Origin: Bacteroidia bacterium
GTDB taxonomy: Bacteria > Bacteroidota > Bacteroidia > Cytophagales > Cyclobacteriaceae
Direction: 5' to 3'
NCBI GenBank assembly: GCA_030426345.1
Contig: JAUHYU010000002.1
Coordinates: forward strand, 50,075-114,074
DNA length: 64,000 nt
Shown: piece after piece, positions 1-10,100 of the stretch
How the letters are laid out: the number at the start of each line of letters is the position of its first letter
Numbering within the stretch: position 1 is the first letter of the stretch
Notes under the pieces: generated by a model
What the model was told of the DNA's origin: nothing
Databases searched by the model: none
Seen by the model: only the letters and a program-made list of their open reading frames with translations
Translations under genes and position numbers: made by a program

Positions 1-1472
1 CCTGATGCATTAATTTTTATGTTGGTACTGTCCCTATTGGGGTCCACTACCCTCCAATTATCTAATTGAAATTGATTAACTTTCACTTGACTTATGACTT
101 CTTTCTCTTGCTCCGATTTACTTCCATTTGCAACATAATATTGTAACTTTTCAAAATCCTGGCCTCGAAGGTCAAGCATAGCATCACATTGCCAATTGCC
201 GTCATCCAATGAAAAATGATATGTCCGCTGTTGTAGCACATCAGCTAGCTGTAGTTTTGGCGTACTAACTAACTTGCTTTTGTCCCCATCTACAGCAAGT
301 GCCAATCGATTTTGTGTAAATGTTCCCATGTAATTAAAGGGCAGTGTATTGGATGTGTTTTCTAGCCAAATGGTATCATTTTTCATAGGCACGGCAAGTA
401 TTACATGGTTGAACTACTGACTTGGGAACTGCTCATTGATCTTAGTATTGTTAGTGCCTGCATGAATCACTGTATAATATGATTCGATGCCCACACTTTT
501 GAGCATTGACTTCATGTAGGTAGTCAATGCCTTGCAGTCGCCATATTTTTTTCGACTAACATAGGATGCAGGATAGCTTTTAAGACCGCCAACATCTATG
601 GCCACGTTGATATAATGGGTATGATCCTGAAGGTAATGATAAAGTTTCTTGACAGTTTCTTTCTTGTCAGCGACGTTTTCTAACAATTTGTGAATCAAAG
701 TCTTCTCTGATAAGGGCAGTTCATCGGTGCCTCTATTCAGATGGTCAAACCAAAGGCCAAAGGAAGACCACGAGTCACAATTTCCCACAACCCCATATTT
801 GATGTTGGCAGGAACTATCGACACTGCAGGCAACAATTCGCTCATTGGAGGTGCATAGATTTCTCTATCGGGCAGATCTATCATGGATGCAGACCATTTC
901 AATTCTTTCCTGTCCTCGATGGCGGTATCTTCAAACGAAAGATTGTCCGTTTGATTTATGTGAATGGCATAATCTGAAGGGGTAGATATGCTCAATGTGG
1001 CCTGAACGGTACTGATTTCAGAGTAATTTACAGGTGTCCAGTGCGTTATGTACAGAAACTCATCTTCTGCAATAGTGTATGAATATTCAACCTGATAGGG
1101 GTATTGGTTCCAATAAAGGTCAAACTCAGTCAATAGATCGTCTTGATAGAATGCTTGATGTGACAAGTCATTTTTGGTGTCCACATCTTTCCTTTTCAGT
1201 TTTCTGAGCTCGTTGCCATGTAAATCAAGAATCTTAGCATAGTTGAGCGAAAACTCCTGTTTTGGGTTGTGGGAAATTTCTATATGTGATAGCCAATTAC
1301 CCTTTTTATCGTTTATCTGAATGAGAAATATCCTTTCTGTTGATTTTCTGTCTTTATCGTCTATGTTGATTTTCGTGTCATAGCGGATTACCTGACCAAA
1401 GGTATTTCTAATTGGAAGTAGCCCAAGAAAAAGTAAAATAAAGACTCTAAAAATCATTGTAATATATGTCAA
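1..1472 (-). pseudogene. DUF3857 / transglutaminase-like protein, interrupted by in-frame TAG (5' part 414..1472; 3' part continues past the window edge)
   Basis: Minus-strand ORF 414..1472 has the DUF3857 pattern (..YSYTIAEDEFLYITHW..) and the transglutaminase KKYGDCKALTTYMKSML motif. After the TAG at 416..414 the same frame stays open to position 1 (FNHVILAVPMKNDTIWLENTSNTLPFNYMGTFTQNR..). Confidence 0.75.
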
Positions 1473-1743
1473 TCCTTTAGTGGATAATCCTAAAAATATT
1501 AAAATATTTGGGGTGATACAAAATTCAAATTTAGGATTATTGGATTAAGTACCAAGTGACCTGTTCAATTTCCGTTGCCAATAATTGATGGGTTCAAATT
1601 GATAGAAACCATGGATTTCTTCTGCTTTTTTATATCATAATTTGGTTCCTTTTGGAAAGTCCTTATGTATGAGTAATTTTGACATTTGCTAAAAATAAAA
1701 ATGACTGTCAGGGGCGATTTGGTTCCGTTCGGAGAATTTAATT

Positions 1744-4700
1744 ATGAATAAATTAAGCTTGGTTTCGCTTTTTGGTATTGCAATTTTGTTGCAAAATTGT
1801 AGCACACCGGTAAATAACTACACAGAAAAAACAATATTGGAGGATTCCATCACTGGACAAAAACGAGCGGTGGAAATCAGGAAAAATACAGCTATTGAGC
1901 TTACGGATGGACTTCAGGTGTCCTTATGGGCTTCCGATTCTTTGGCTCCTGATCCAATAGCATTAGATGTTGATGATTTTGGTAAGGTTTACCTGACAAG
2001 AACTACCCGCCGAAAACACTCAGAAATGGATATTCGGGGTCACCGTGACTGGATGACTGCCTCCATTTCCTTGCAAACAGTTGAAGATCGCAGAGCATTT
2101 CTTAGAGAAACTTTTGCCCCGGAAAAATCCAACGAAAACTCATGGCTTGAAGATTTCAATAACGATGGAAACCATGACTGGCACGATCTCACGGTAGAAA
2201 ATGAAGAAGTTTGGAGATTAGAGGATCAGAACGATGATGGTCTTGCAGATATTTCCACACGGATTTTGGATGATTTTCATGAAGAGGTTTCTGATGTAGC
2301 AGGAGCGTTGCTCGTTCGTCGAAATGACATGTTTGTCGGTGTAGCCCCTGATATGTGGCGAATAACTGATAGCAATAATGATGGAAAATTTGACACAAAA
2401 GTATCTATAAGCCATGGATTTCAGGTGCATATTGGATTTGGGGGTCATAATATGTCGGGTGCTATAGAGGGACCTGACGGTAAGATTTATTGGGGTATTG
2501 GCGACATCGGTGCAAATATTGTATCCAAGGACGGAAAACATTTTAAGTATCCAAATCAGGGCATCTTGGTAAGATCCAATCCTGACGGCAGTGATTTTGA
2601 GGTTTTTGCTGCAGGACTTAGGAACACACATGAATTTGAATTTGATAAATATGGTAATATAATTGGCTCAGACAATGACGGTGATCATCCTGGCGAAAAA
2701 GAACGGTTGATGTACATCGTTGAGGGCTCAGATGCGGGCTGGAGAACTAATTGGCAATTTGGTAAATATACGGACCCAAAAAATAACAGCTATAAGGTTT
2801 GGATGGATGAAAAGTTGTTTGTTCCCAGATGGGAAGGCCAAGCCGCATATATCATTCCTCCTATAACTAATTATCACAGTGGACCGGCAGGGATGGAATA
2901 TAATCCAGGAACTGCGCTTGGATCTAAATGGAAAGATAAGTTTTTCTTGGTGGAATTTGTGGGTAGGCCATCCAGTTCACCTATTTGGTCTTTTAGCCTC
3001 AAGCCCTCAGGAGCCTCTTTTGAATTGGATCAGGAAGAGGTGGTATTTCGTGGCATTCTCCCAACAGGAATTCATTTTGGGCCAGACGGTGCATTATACA
3101 TTGCAGATTGGATCAATGGCTGGGGCACCAAAAATTATGGTCGAGTCTGGAAACTGGATGTTACAGAAGATCAAAATGATTTAGCCGCTGAGCGCGCAAA
3201 AACGAAGGAACTCATGCAGTTAGACTATACAGAGCAATCCATCGATCAGTTGTATGAACTTTTGTTTTATGAGGACATGCGCATTCGCAAGAAAGCACAA
3301 TTTGAATTAGTTGATCGTGGAAGCAAAGGTTTAAAACAGTTTTCAAAAGCTGTGGAACAAAAAGAGTATCAGTTAGCGCGGGTCCATGCGATTTGGGGCA
3401 TCGGTCAGTTGGAACGGAAGGGTATAAAATCTGCGAAAAACTTGGTAACATTGCTTCACGACGGCGACCCTGAGATTGTAGCACAAGCTGCAAAAGTTAT
3501 TGGCGAAGTTCGATATACACAAGCTGGGGAAAAACTGATCCCTTTACTTGAGAATAATAGTGACAGGGTGAAGTTTTTTGCTGCGCAGGCTATCGGAAGA
3601 ATAGAATACAAACCTGCAGTGGCGCCTCTTATCGAAATGATCAGAAAAAATGCAGATGAAGATGTGTATTTGCGGCATGCAGCAGTTTTGGCTCTCTCCA
3701 GAATTGGGGAAGTAGCACCAATAGTAGCGCTAAAAGACAGCCCTGATAAATCACTAAGGATGTCAGCGGTTTTGGTTTTGAGAAGAATGGGTAATGAAAA
3801 TGTTGCCCTTTTCCTCCATGATTCTGACGAATATAACGTAACTGATGCAGCACGTGCCATCAATGACGATTGGTCTATTGAAGCGGCCTTGCCTGAATTG
3901 GCCAAAATGTTACAGCAAACCAAATTTGTTAATGAACCATTGCTGAGGAGGGCGATAAATGCGGCTTCACGTGTAGGGGGAAATAGTGAAATTGATTTGT
4001 TGGTGGACTTTACAAATAGAGAAGATGTGGCTCCCAAATTGCACTCAGAAGCTTTAGAAGTACTAGGTATTTGGGCCAGTCCCTCAGTTTTGGACCGTGT
4101 GGATGGCAGGTTGAGGGGTGAAATATCGAGAGATCCGGCTTATGTCATTTCCAAATTAAAACCAACGCTAGAGAATAAATTATTATCAAAAGAAAATACA
4201 ATCGTTCTTGCTTCCATCAATGCCATTTCAAATTTAAAAATCAAAGATTTCATGGATTTGCAGAGCAATCTTGCTCAACAGCATAACGATCCGGAAGTGC
4301 GTGCCGCCATGATTACATCTCTGTACAAGTTAAAATATCCAAAAATTGTGGATGTGGTAAAAAATGGTATAAATGATCAAGATGAAATCGTGAGAACTAC
4401 TGCGCTTGGGTTGGTCTCTGAACTAGAAATAACCAAGGAAAACCTACCACAACTTGTAGCTCCGGTTTTCAAAAAAGGGTCTGTTAGAGAGCAACAGCAA
4501 TTGCTACATGTATTGGGTGCTTTACCCATTGAAAAAACAGATGGAGTATTTAAAAGCCTGATTGATCAATGGGTAGGAGGCAAGTTAAACCTTGGCATAT
4601 CTCTTGATTTAGTGGAGGCTGTGGACTCAACAAAATCCGATCAACTAATCAAATTGATAGAACCTCATCGTTCCACTGGCAAGTCTCTAGAGGATTATAC

Positions 4701-5130
4701 GGATGTGCTCTATGGCGGAAATGTGAGGAATGGTGCAAAAATATTCTACACCAACTCCACCGCCCAATGTGTTAGATGCCATACCATGGATGATAAACCA
4801 GGGGAAGTGGGCCCCTCATTGAAGGGTATAGCTAACAAGTTGACACGAGAACAAATCCTTCAGGCACTTGTTGATCCAAGTGCTCGTTTGGCACCGGGCT
4901 ACGGAACGGTAAACCTTACCCTGTCTGACGGAAATACAGCTTCAGGTATTCTTATGGAGGAAAATGAATCTGAACTGGTTCTGAAAACCTCTGAAGCCGA
5001 ACCTCTTAGGATTGCTTTGAAACGGATTGCAAAAAGGGAGAATATTCCATCAAGTATGCCAAACATGGGATATATACTAACACGCCGAGAAATCAGGGAT
5101 GTAGTGGCATTTCTAGCTTCGCAGAAATAA
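1744..5130 (+). CDS. PVC-type membrane-bound dehydrogenase-like protein: beta-propeller N-terminus, HEAT repeats, C-terminal cytochrome c (CVRCH) domain
   Basis: 1128 aa, lipoprotein-like N-terminus (LLQNC), propeller motifs (GPDGKIYWGIGD, FGPDGALYIADW), HEAT-like repeats, heme-binding CVRCH with GPSLKGIANK. Confidence 0.85.
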   Translation: MNKLSLVSLFGIAILLQNCSTPVNNYTEKTILEDSITGQKRAVEIRKNTAIELTDGLQVSLWASDSLAPDPIALDVDDFGKVYLTRTTRRKHSEMDIRGHRDWMTASISLQTVEDRRAFLRETFAPEKSNENSWLEDFNNDGNHDWHDLTVENEEVWRLEDQNDDGLADISTRILDDFHEEVSDVAGALLVRRNDMFVGVAPDMWRITDSNNDGKFDTKVSISHGFQVHIGFGGHNMSGAIEGPDGKIYWGIGDIGANIVSKDGKHFKYPNQGILVRSNPDGSDFEVFAAGLRNTHEFEFDKYGNIIGSDNDGDHPGEKERLMYIVEGSDAGWRTNWQFGKYTDPKNNSYKVWMDEKLFVPRWEGQAAYIIPPITNYHSGPAGMEYNPGTALGSKWKDKFFLVEFVGRPSSSPIWSFSLKPSGASFELDQEEVVFRGILPTGIHFGPDGALYIADWINGWGTKNYGRVWKLDVTEDQNDLAAERAKTKELMQLDYTEQSIDQLYELLFYEDMRIRKKAQFELVDRGSKGLKQFSKAVEQKEYQLARVHAIWGIGQLERKGIKSAKNLVTLLHDGDPEIVAQAAKVIGEVRYTQAGEKLIPLLENNSDRVKFFAAQAIGRIEYKPAVAPLIEMIRKNADEDVYLRHAAVLALSRIGEVAPIVALKDSPDKSLRMSAVLVLRRMGNENVALFLHDSDEYNVTDAARAINDDWSIEAALPELAKMLQQTKFVNEPLLRRAINAASRVGGNSEIDLLVDFTNREDVAPKLHSEALEVLGIWASPSVLDRVDGRLRGEISRDPAYVISKLKPTLENKLLSKENTIVLASINAISNLKIKDFMDLQSNLAQQHNDPEVRAAMITSLYKLKYPKIVDVVKNGINDQDEIVRTTALGLVSELEITKENLPQLVAPVFKKGSVREQQQLLHVLGALPIEKTDGVFKSLIDQWVGGKLNLGISLDLVEAVDSTKSDQLIKLIEPHRSTGKSLEDYTDVLYGGNVRNGAKIFYTNSTAQCVRCHTMDDKPGEVGPSLKGIANKLTREQILQALVDPSARLAPGYGTVNLTLSDGNTASGILMEENESELVLKTSEAEPLRIALKRIAKRENIPSSMPNMGYILTRREIRDVVAFLASQK

Positions 5131-5304
5131 GTTATAGTTTTGAGTTAAATAGTTTTGCCAATAAAGCTAGTTGCTTTCTTTGTTATTTTGGCTGTGTTAT
5201 TTTAAATTTTCGTAATTATTTGATGATAAAAATTTCAATCGAAATAGTTGGATAGTTGAGTAATATGAACAAAATTTGAACATTAGTAAATATATTAGTA
5301 TCTG

Positions 5305-6441
5305 TTGATGTTCTGGAAAGAAATCCTTTATAGGAAATTTAATTTCATTTTAGGTCTTATTGGGGTAATTACTGCGGTAATGCTAGTGGTAGTGTTTTAC
5401 ACACTGACTTCTGCTTCCCAAAATGAAACGCGTCGCCTGACAAGGGACATGGGCTTTAACTTGCGCATCGTTCCCAAGGAAACTGATATGAATACATTTT
5501 GGATTTCAGGATATTCCAACATAACCATGCCGGAAACGTATGTCAATCGCTTGATGGAAGAAAAGTCTATTTATTATGCGCATCTGACTACTACACTCCA
5601 TAAAAAAATAACCTGGCGAGATAAAGAGGTTGTCCTGACAGGGATTTCTCCGGATGAACTAGAGCCGGATGGTGGGAATAAATCCAAAATGATTTTTGCC
5701 ATAACCCCCTCAAAGGTATACGTGGGTTTTGAGCTGGCAAAAGCATTGAAAATCCATCAAGGAGATCAGGTTGAAGTGCTGGGGCAGCAATTTGAAGTTG
5801 AAAAAACACTGTCCGAAACAGGAAGTGATGATGATATTCGCATTTATTTTGACTTAAAAACATTGCAAACGCTTCTCAAGATGGAAGGGCGTATTACTGA
5901 AATTATGGCATTGAACTGCATGTGCTCAACAGAAGGTGACGATCCATTGGGACTTTTGCGCGAAAGTTTAGAAAATATATTACCCAATACTAAAGTGATC
6001 ATGAACAAGGCCATTGCTGTTTCACGCGAGCGCCAGCGTAAAATGATGGATAATTATTTCAGTATAGTGCTTCCTATTGTTTTGGCAATATGTGCCTTTT
6101 GGATAGGAGGGATGGCCATGATCAATGTCTCTCAACGACGGCATGAGATAGGCTTATTACGTTCGATTGGTTTTAGTACGACTAAGATATCATTGCTTTT
6201 TTTCCAACGGGTAATTTTAGCAGGGATAGTTGGAGCCATAGTGGGCTTTGCCTTGGGAACTTGGATTTCTCTTGGGTATGGATCTGAGGTGATTAAGGTA
6301 ACTGCAAAGTCCATAAAACCAATTTATAACTTATTGTATTGGGCATTGATTGCGGCACCACTATTTGCAGCTTTATCGGCATTTATTCCCATTATGCACG
6401 CTATTGGCCAGCAGCCGGCACAAATTCTAAAAGAAGATTAA
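5305..6441 (+). CDS. ABC transporter permease, FtsX/MacB-like
   Basis: 378 aa; N-terminal TM, large extracytoplasmic domain, C-terminal 3 TM with 'RRHEIGLLRSIGFSTTKI' FtsX signature. Confidence 0.85.
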   Translation: MMFWKEILYRKFNFILGLIGVITAVMLVVVFYTLTSASQNETRRLTRDMGFNLRIVPKETDMNTFWISGYSNITMPETYVNRLMEEKSIYYAHLTTTLHKKITWRDKEVVLTGISPDELEPDGGNKSKMIFAITPSKVYVGFELAKALKIHQGDQVEVLGQQFEVEKTLSETGSDDDIRIYFDLKTLQTLLKMEGRITEIMALNCMCSTEGDDPLGLLRESLENILPNTKVIMNKAIAVSRERQRKMMDNYFSIVLPIVLAICAFWIGGMAMINVSQRRHEIGLLRSIGFSTTKISLLFFQRVILAGIVGAIVGFALGTWISLGYGSEVIKVTAKSIKPIYNLLYWALIAAPLFAALSAFIPIMHAIGQQPAQILKED

Positions 6442-6443
6442 CC

Positions 6444-7103
6444 TTGATAGTAGAAGCAAAAGGTTTAGTAAAAATATTCAAATCTGGAGGCCGTCAGGTG
6501 ACAGCACTGGACAATATCGATTTGAGAATTGATCAGGGGGAATTTGTTTTGATCAAAGGACCAAGTGGTTGTGGAAAATCCACTTTGCTATTTTCGCTAG
6601 GAGGATTGTTAAAACCAACCAGTGGGGCAGTCAGGATATTGAATAAAGATATCTATGCACTTTCCGAAAATCAAAGGTTGAAATTCCGTTCTCAGGAAAT
6701 CGGATTTGTGTTTCAGTCATATTATCTGGTGCCTTATTTAAATGTCATGGAAAATTTCATGCTTTTGAATAAGGTAAATGGAGCGAGGGTTACTAAGGAT
6801 GATATGAGCAGGATCGCAAAGCGTCTGCATCTGGAACATAGATTGGATCATAAACCATCGGAAATGTCGGTAGGAGAAAAACAACGTGCTAGTTTGGCTC
6901 GGGCATTGGCATTGAAACCCAAGCTGATTTTGGCAGATGAACCAACGGGAAATTTGGATCCTGAAAATGCGGAAGAGGTTTTACGTTACTTAGAAGAATT
7001 CAGAAAGGATGGTGGAACCGTCGTGATGGTAACCCATGGTTCTGATGCAGATAAATATGCTACAAGAAATATTAAAGTCGATAGTGGAAATATTATCGAC
7101 TAA
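6444..7103 (+). CDS. ABC transporter ATP-binding protein, LolD/MacB type (probable TTG start at 6444)
   Basis: Walker A GPSGCGKST, signature MSVGEKQRASLARAL, Walker B LILADEPTGNLD. The listed ORF start (6339) lies inside the permease gene; TTG at 6444 fits the family N-terminus (IVEAKGLVKIF). Confidence 0.85.
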   Translation: MIVEAKGLVKIFKSGGRQVTALDNIDLRIDQGEFVLIKGPSGCGKSTLLFSLGGLLKPTSGAVRILNKDIYALSENQRLKFRSQEIGFVFQSYYLVPYLNVMENFMLLNKVNGARVTKDDMSRIAKRLHLEHRLDHKPSEMSVGEKQRASLARALALKPKLILADEPTGNLDPENAEEVLRYLEEFRKDGGTVVMVTHGSDADKYATRNIKVDSGNIID

Positions 7104-7139
7104 CATAACGAATCTAAAACCTCAAAAGATCATATTATA

Positions 7140-10100
7140 ATGATGTACAAAACGATACTAAACGGAAGCCTTTTATTCTTGCTAATTGCGGGAGTAATGT
7201 CATGTACAGAAAGAACAGCTACTCCTGAAGATTGGCCTCAATTCAAAAGGGATAACTTTCGTAGTAGTGCGTCACCTGTCAATTTAGATCTGTCCAATCT
7301 CGATGAAGCGTGGACTTATCATGCTTCTCAGGAGCCCGTGGCAGCTTGGTATGGCCCGGCTAAAGAAGATGCCTACGCTAAAAGTGGCCCTCTACCCTCT
7401 ATGCGCGATTATGATTTGGCTTACTATCCGGTAATCGTGGGAAATTCCATGTATTATTCTTCCACTTCCGATGATGCCGTGCATTGCATTGATACGAAAA
7501 ATGGAAAAGAAAAATGGAGGTTTACCACCAATGCTCCAATTCGCATTGCTCCGGTATTTTATAAAGGCAATCTGTATTTTGGATCAGATGATGGCTTTGT
7601 ATACAGCATTGATGCTGACGATGGCGATCTGGATTGGAAATATTCGCCAGTTCCAGAAAATGAAAGACTACTCATCCAAAACAGCAGATTAGTTTCTTTC
7701 TGGCCTATCAGAACCGGAGTATTGGTAGAGGATGATCGGGTATACTTTGGAGCATCTCTGTTGCCATGGAAAAAGAGCTATTTTTGCGCCATCAATTCAA
7801 CAAATGGATCACCTGATGGAGAAGGGTGCTATGTTAGAGAAATTGAAAATATGACTTTTGAAGGAGCCATGGCTTCTACGGGCACTATGCTAGTGCAACC
7901 GCAAGGTCGTATCGCCCCTGCCTTTTTCAACAAAGCCACCGGAGAAAATAAAGGTAGCCTCCCCGGGACTGGTGGATGCTTCGTATTGGTAACTGAGGAT
8001 AAACATATTGTCCATCCACAAGCATCTCGTTTCAAAAGCATTCAGGAGTATGTAGATGACAAAGAGCCGGAGTATATGTCATTTAAGGGCGGAAAAGAAA
8101 TGGTAATCAAAGGTGATACCAGTTTTATCCTTACGGATAATTCGCTTTCTGCCTACCACCGCAAAAGTAAAAAGCTGCTGTGGTTGAGAAGGGACTATCA
8201 GGCACATCGATTAATATTGAGTGGAGATGCGTTGTATGTCGGTGCTACAGATACAGTGTATGCTGTCAGTCCGGAAAACGGCCTGCCTCTTTGGAAAGGC
8301 AATGTTGATGGAACTGTCTATGCAATGGCTTCAGCGAATGGTGCATTATACGTTTCTACCAGTGGGGGTGATATCACTTGCTTTAGGTCAGGAAGTAAAG
8401 AAAACCCATGGTATGCAAGAAATATAGATAAGCCGGCAGGGATTGATGAAGAGATTAAGGCCGAAGAAAGTGTAACTGAAAAAGAAACATTAGAATTAAA
8501 GTCCGGACCTTTTGTACAAGCTTTATCTACCAATTCCGTAAGGTTGACTTTTGAAACTGCTGGACCTACTAAAGTTTCAGTCAACTGGTCTGCGAGTGGG
8601 GAAAAGGCAGAAACGTTTAATTCCGATAAAAACACCCAACATTCCATAGATTTGCCAGTCCGAAAGGATTTCATTTATACTTATGAAATTATAACAGAAG
8701 ATGGATCTAAGAGGGTTTACGAGTATGATAATTTTTTTAATTATAAGAGAAATTCCATGGATTTTTCGGCCTTTCAGCCAAAAGAAAACTACCAACAGCA
8801 GATCGAGGGCTTCACAAAAGGAATGGAATATTCTACTGGAATTTGCCTAGTGGTTGGGTTGGATGACGAACAACTTCCTATAGAAATAGCAAGAAATACA
8901 GATTTTGATGTGATGGTGTTGGATGAGTCTTCTAGTAAAATTGAGGATTTTAGAGCGAAATTACAGGCAGGAAATGTGTACGGAAGAAAGATAAATGCAC
9001 TGCAAGTTGCAGACTTGAGCACCCTACCTTTAGCTTCCGAGTTAGCTAATCTTGTTTGGCTAAATACCAAAGCAGGGGGAAGCTCAGATGAAGTTATTCG
9101 ATTAATTGCTCCACGAGGATTGGCCATAGTACAACACGCACCGGAAAACTGGTTGGAAGATTCAAATCTGGATTGGGAGGTAGATGCTAAAAAATTAACG
9201 GATGGTGGGTTAATATTGAAAAAACACAAATTAGAAACCCAAGGCGAATGGACGCACCAATATGCCGAACCAGACAATAGTGCCTTTGGTGGAGAAAGTA
9301 TGTGGGGATCTACTCGGGCAGAAGATTTTGAGATTCAATGGATGGGAAGACCGGGGCCTCGCTTCCAAACTGACAGAAGTGGGAGAAAACCTTCACCATT
9401 GGCTGTGAATGGAAAAATGTTCGTGCAAGGAAATGAGCGTGTGGTTGCCGTAGATGTTTATAATGGAAATGTACTTTGGTCAGAGGATTTTCCAGGAATG
9501 AAACGCATGAATATCCATAGAGATTGTTCGAATTGGGCGGCAGATGAAAACTATATTTATATCGCCATCGGGGCCAATGTGATTAAGGTGGATCAAATGA
9601 CCGGGGCTGTGGTGGAAGTCATTCCCGAAGCCAGTGGCAATCAAGATTGGGGCTTCATCAGCTTAGTAGATGATAAAATCATTGGAACCTCGATTCCAAA
9701 GGGTTCGTCTTTTACAGACTTTTATGGAGGAGTTGGCTGGTATGATGCTAAAAATGGGCCGATGGCCTTTAAGGTCATTAGCAAATTGCTTTTTGCGAGA
9801 GATAAAAAAGAGGATAAAATCCATTGGTCATACAAGCCTCAAGGTGTTATCATCAACCCTACGATTACTATTTACAACCAACAAATCACTTTTGTCGAAT
9901 CTGCTAATGTAAAATTATCAGAAGAAGGTCGGGGAGGGGATGATCTCTTCAGAAACACTTCTTTGGTTGCGTTAGACCAAAATACAGGGAAAGTACTCTG
10001 GAAAAAGAGGATCAAGAATGTGCCAGGAAAGACTATGTACACTATGGCTGGGGGGACAGGCAAATATGTGATTGTTTCTTCCAATGATTGGAAATATGAA

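Noticed and set aside
3456-4037. 193-aa minus-strand ORF opposite the HEAT-repeat dehydrogenase gene
   Set aside because: Antisense shadow of a well-supported CDS; no recognisable motifs.
6339-6443. Listed start of the LolD-type ATPase at 6339
   Set aside because: Lies within the upstream permease gene in another frame and adds a non-family N-terminus; TTG at 6444 is more likely.
8752-8780. ccatggatttttcggcctttcag, resembling the dispersed motif
   Set aside because: Within a strongly supported CDS (NSMDFSAFQPK); counted as coincidence, as are CATGGATTT matches at ~16571, ~16697 and ~36841.
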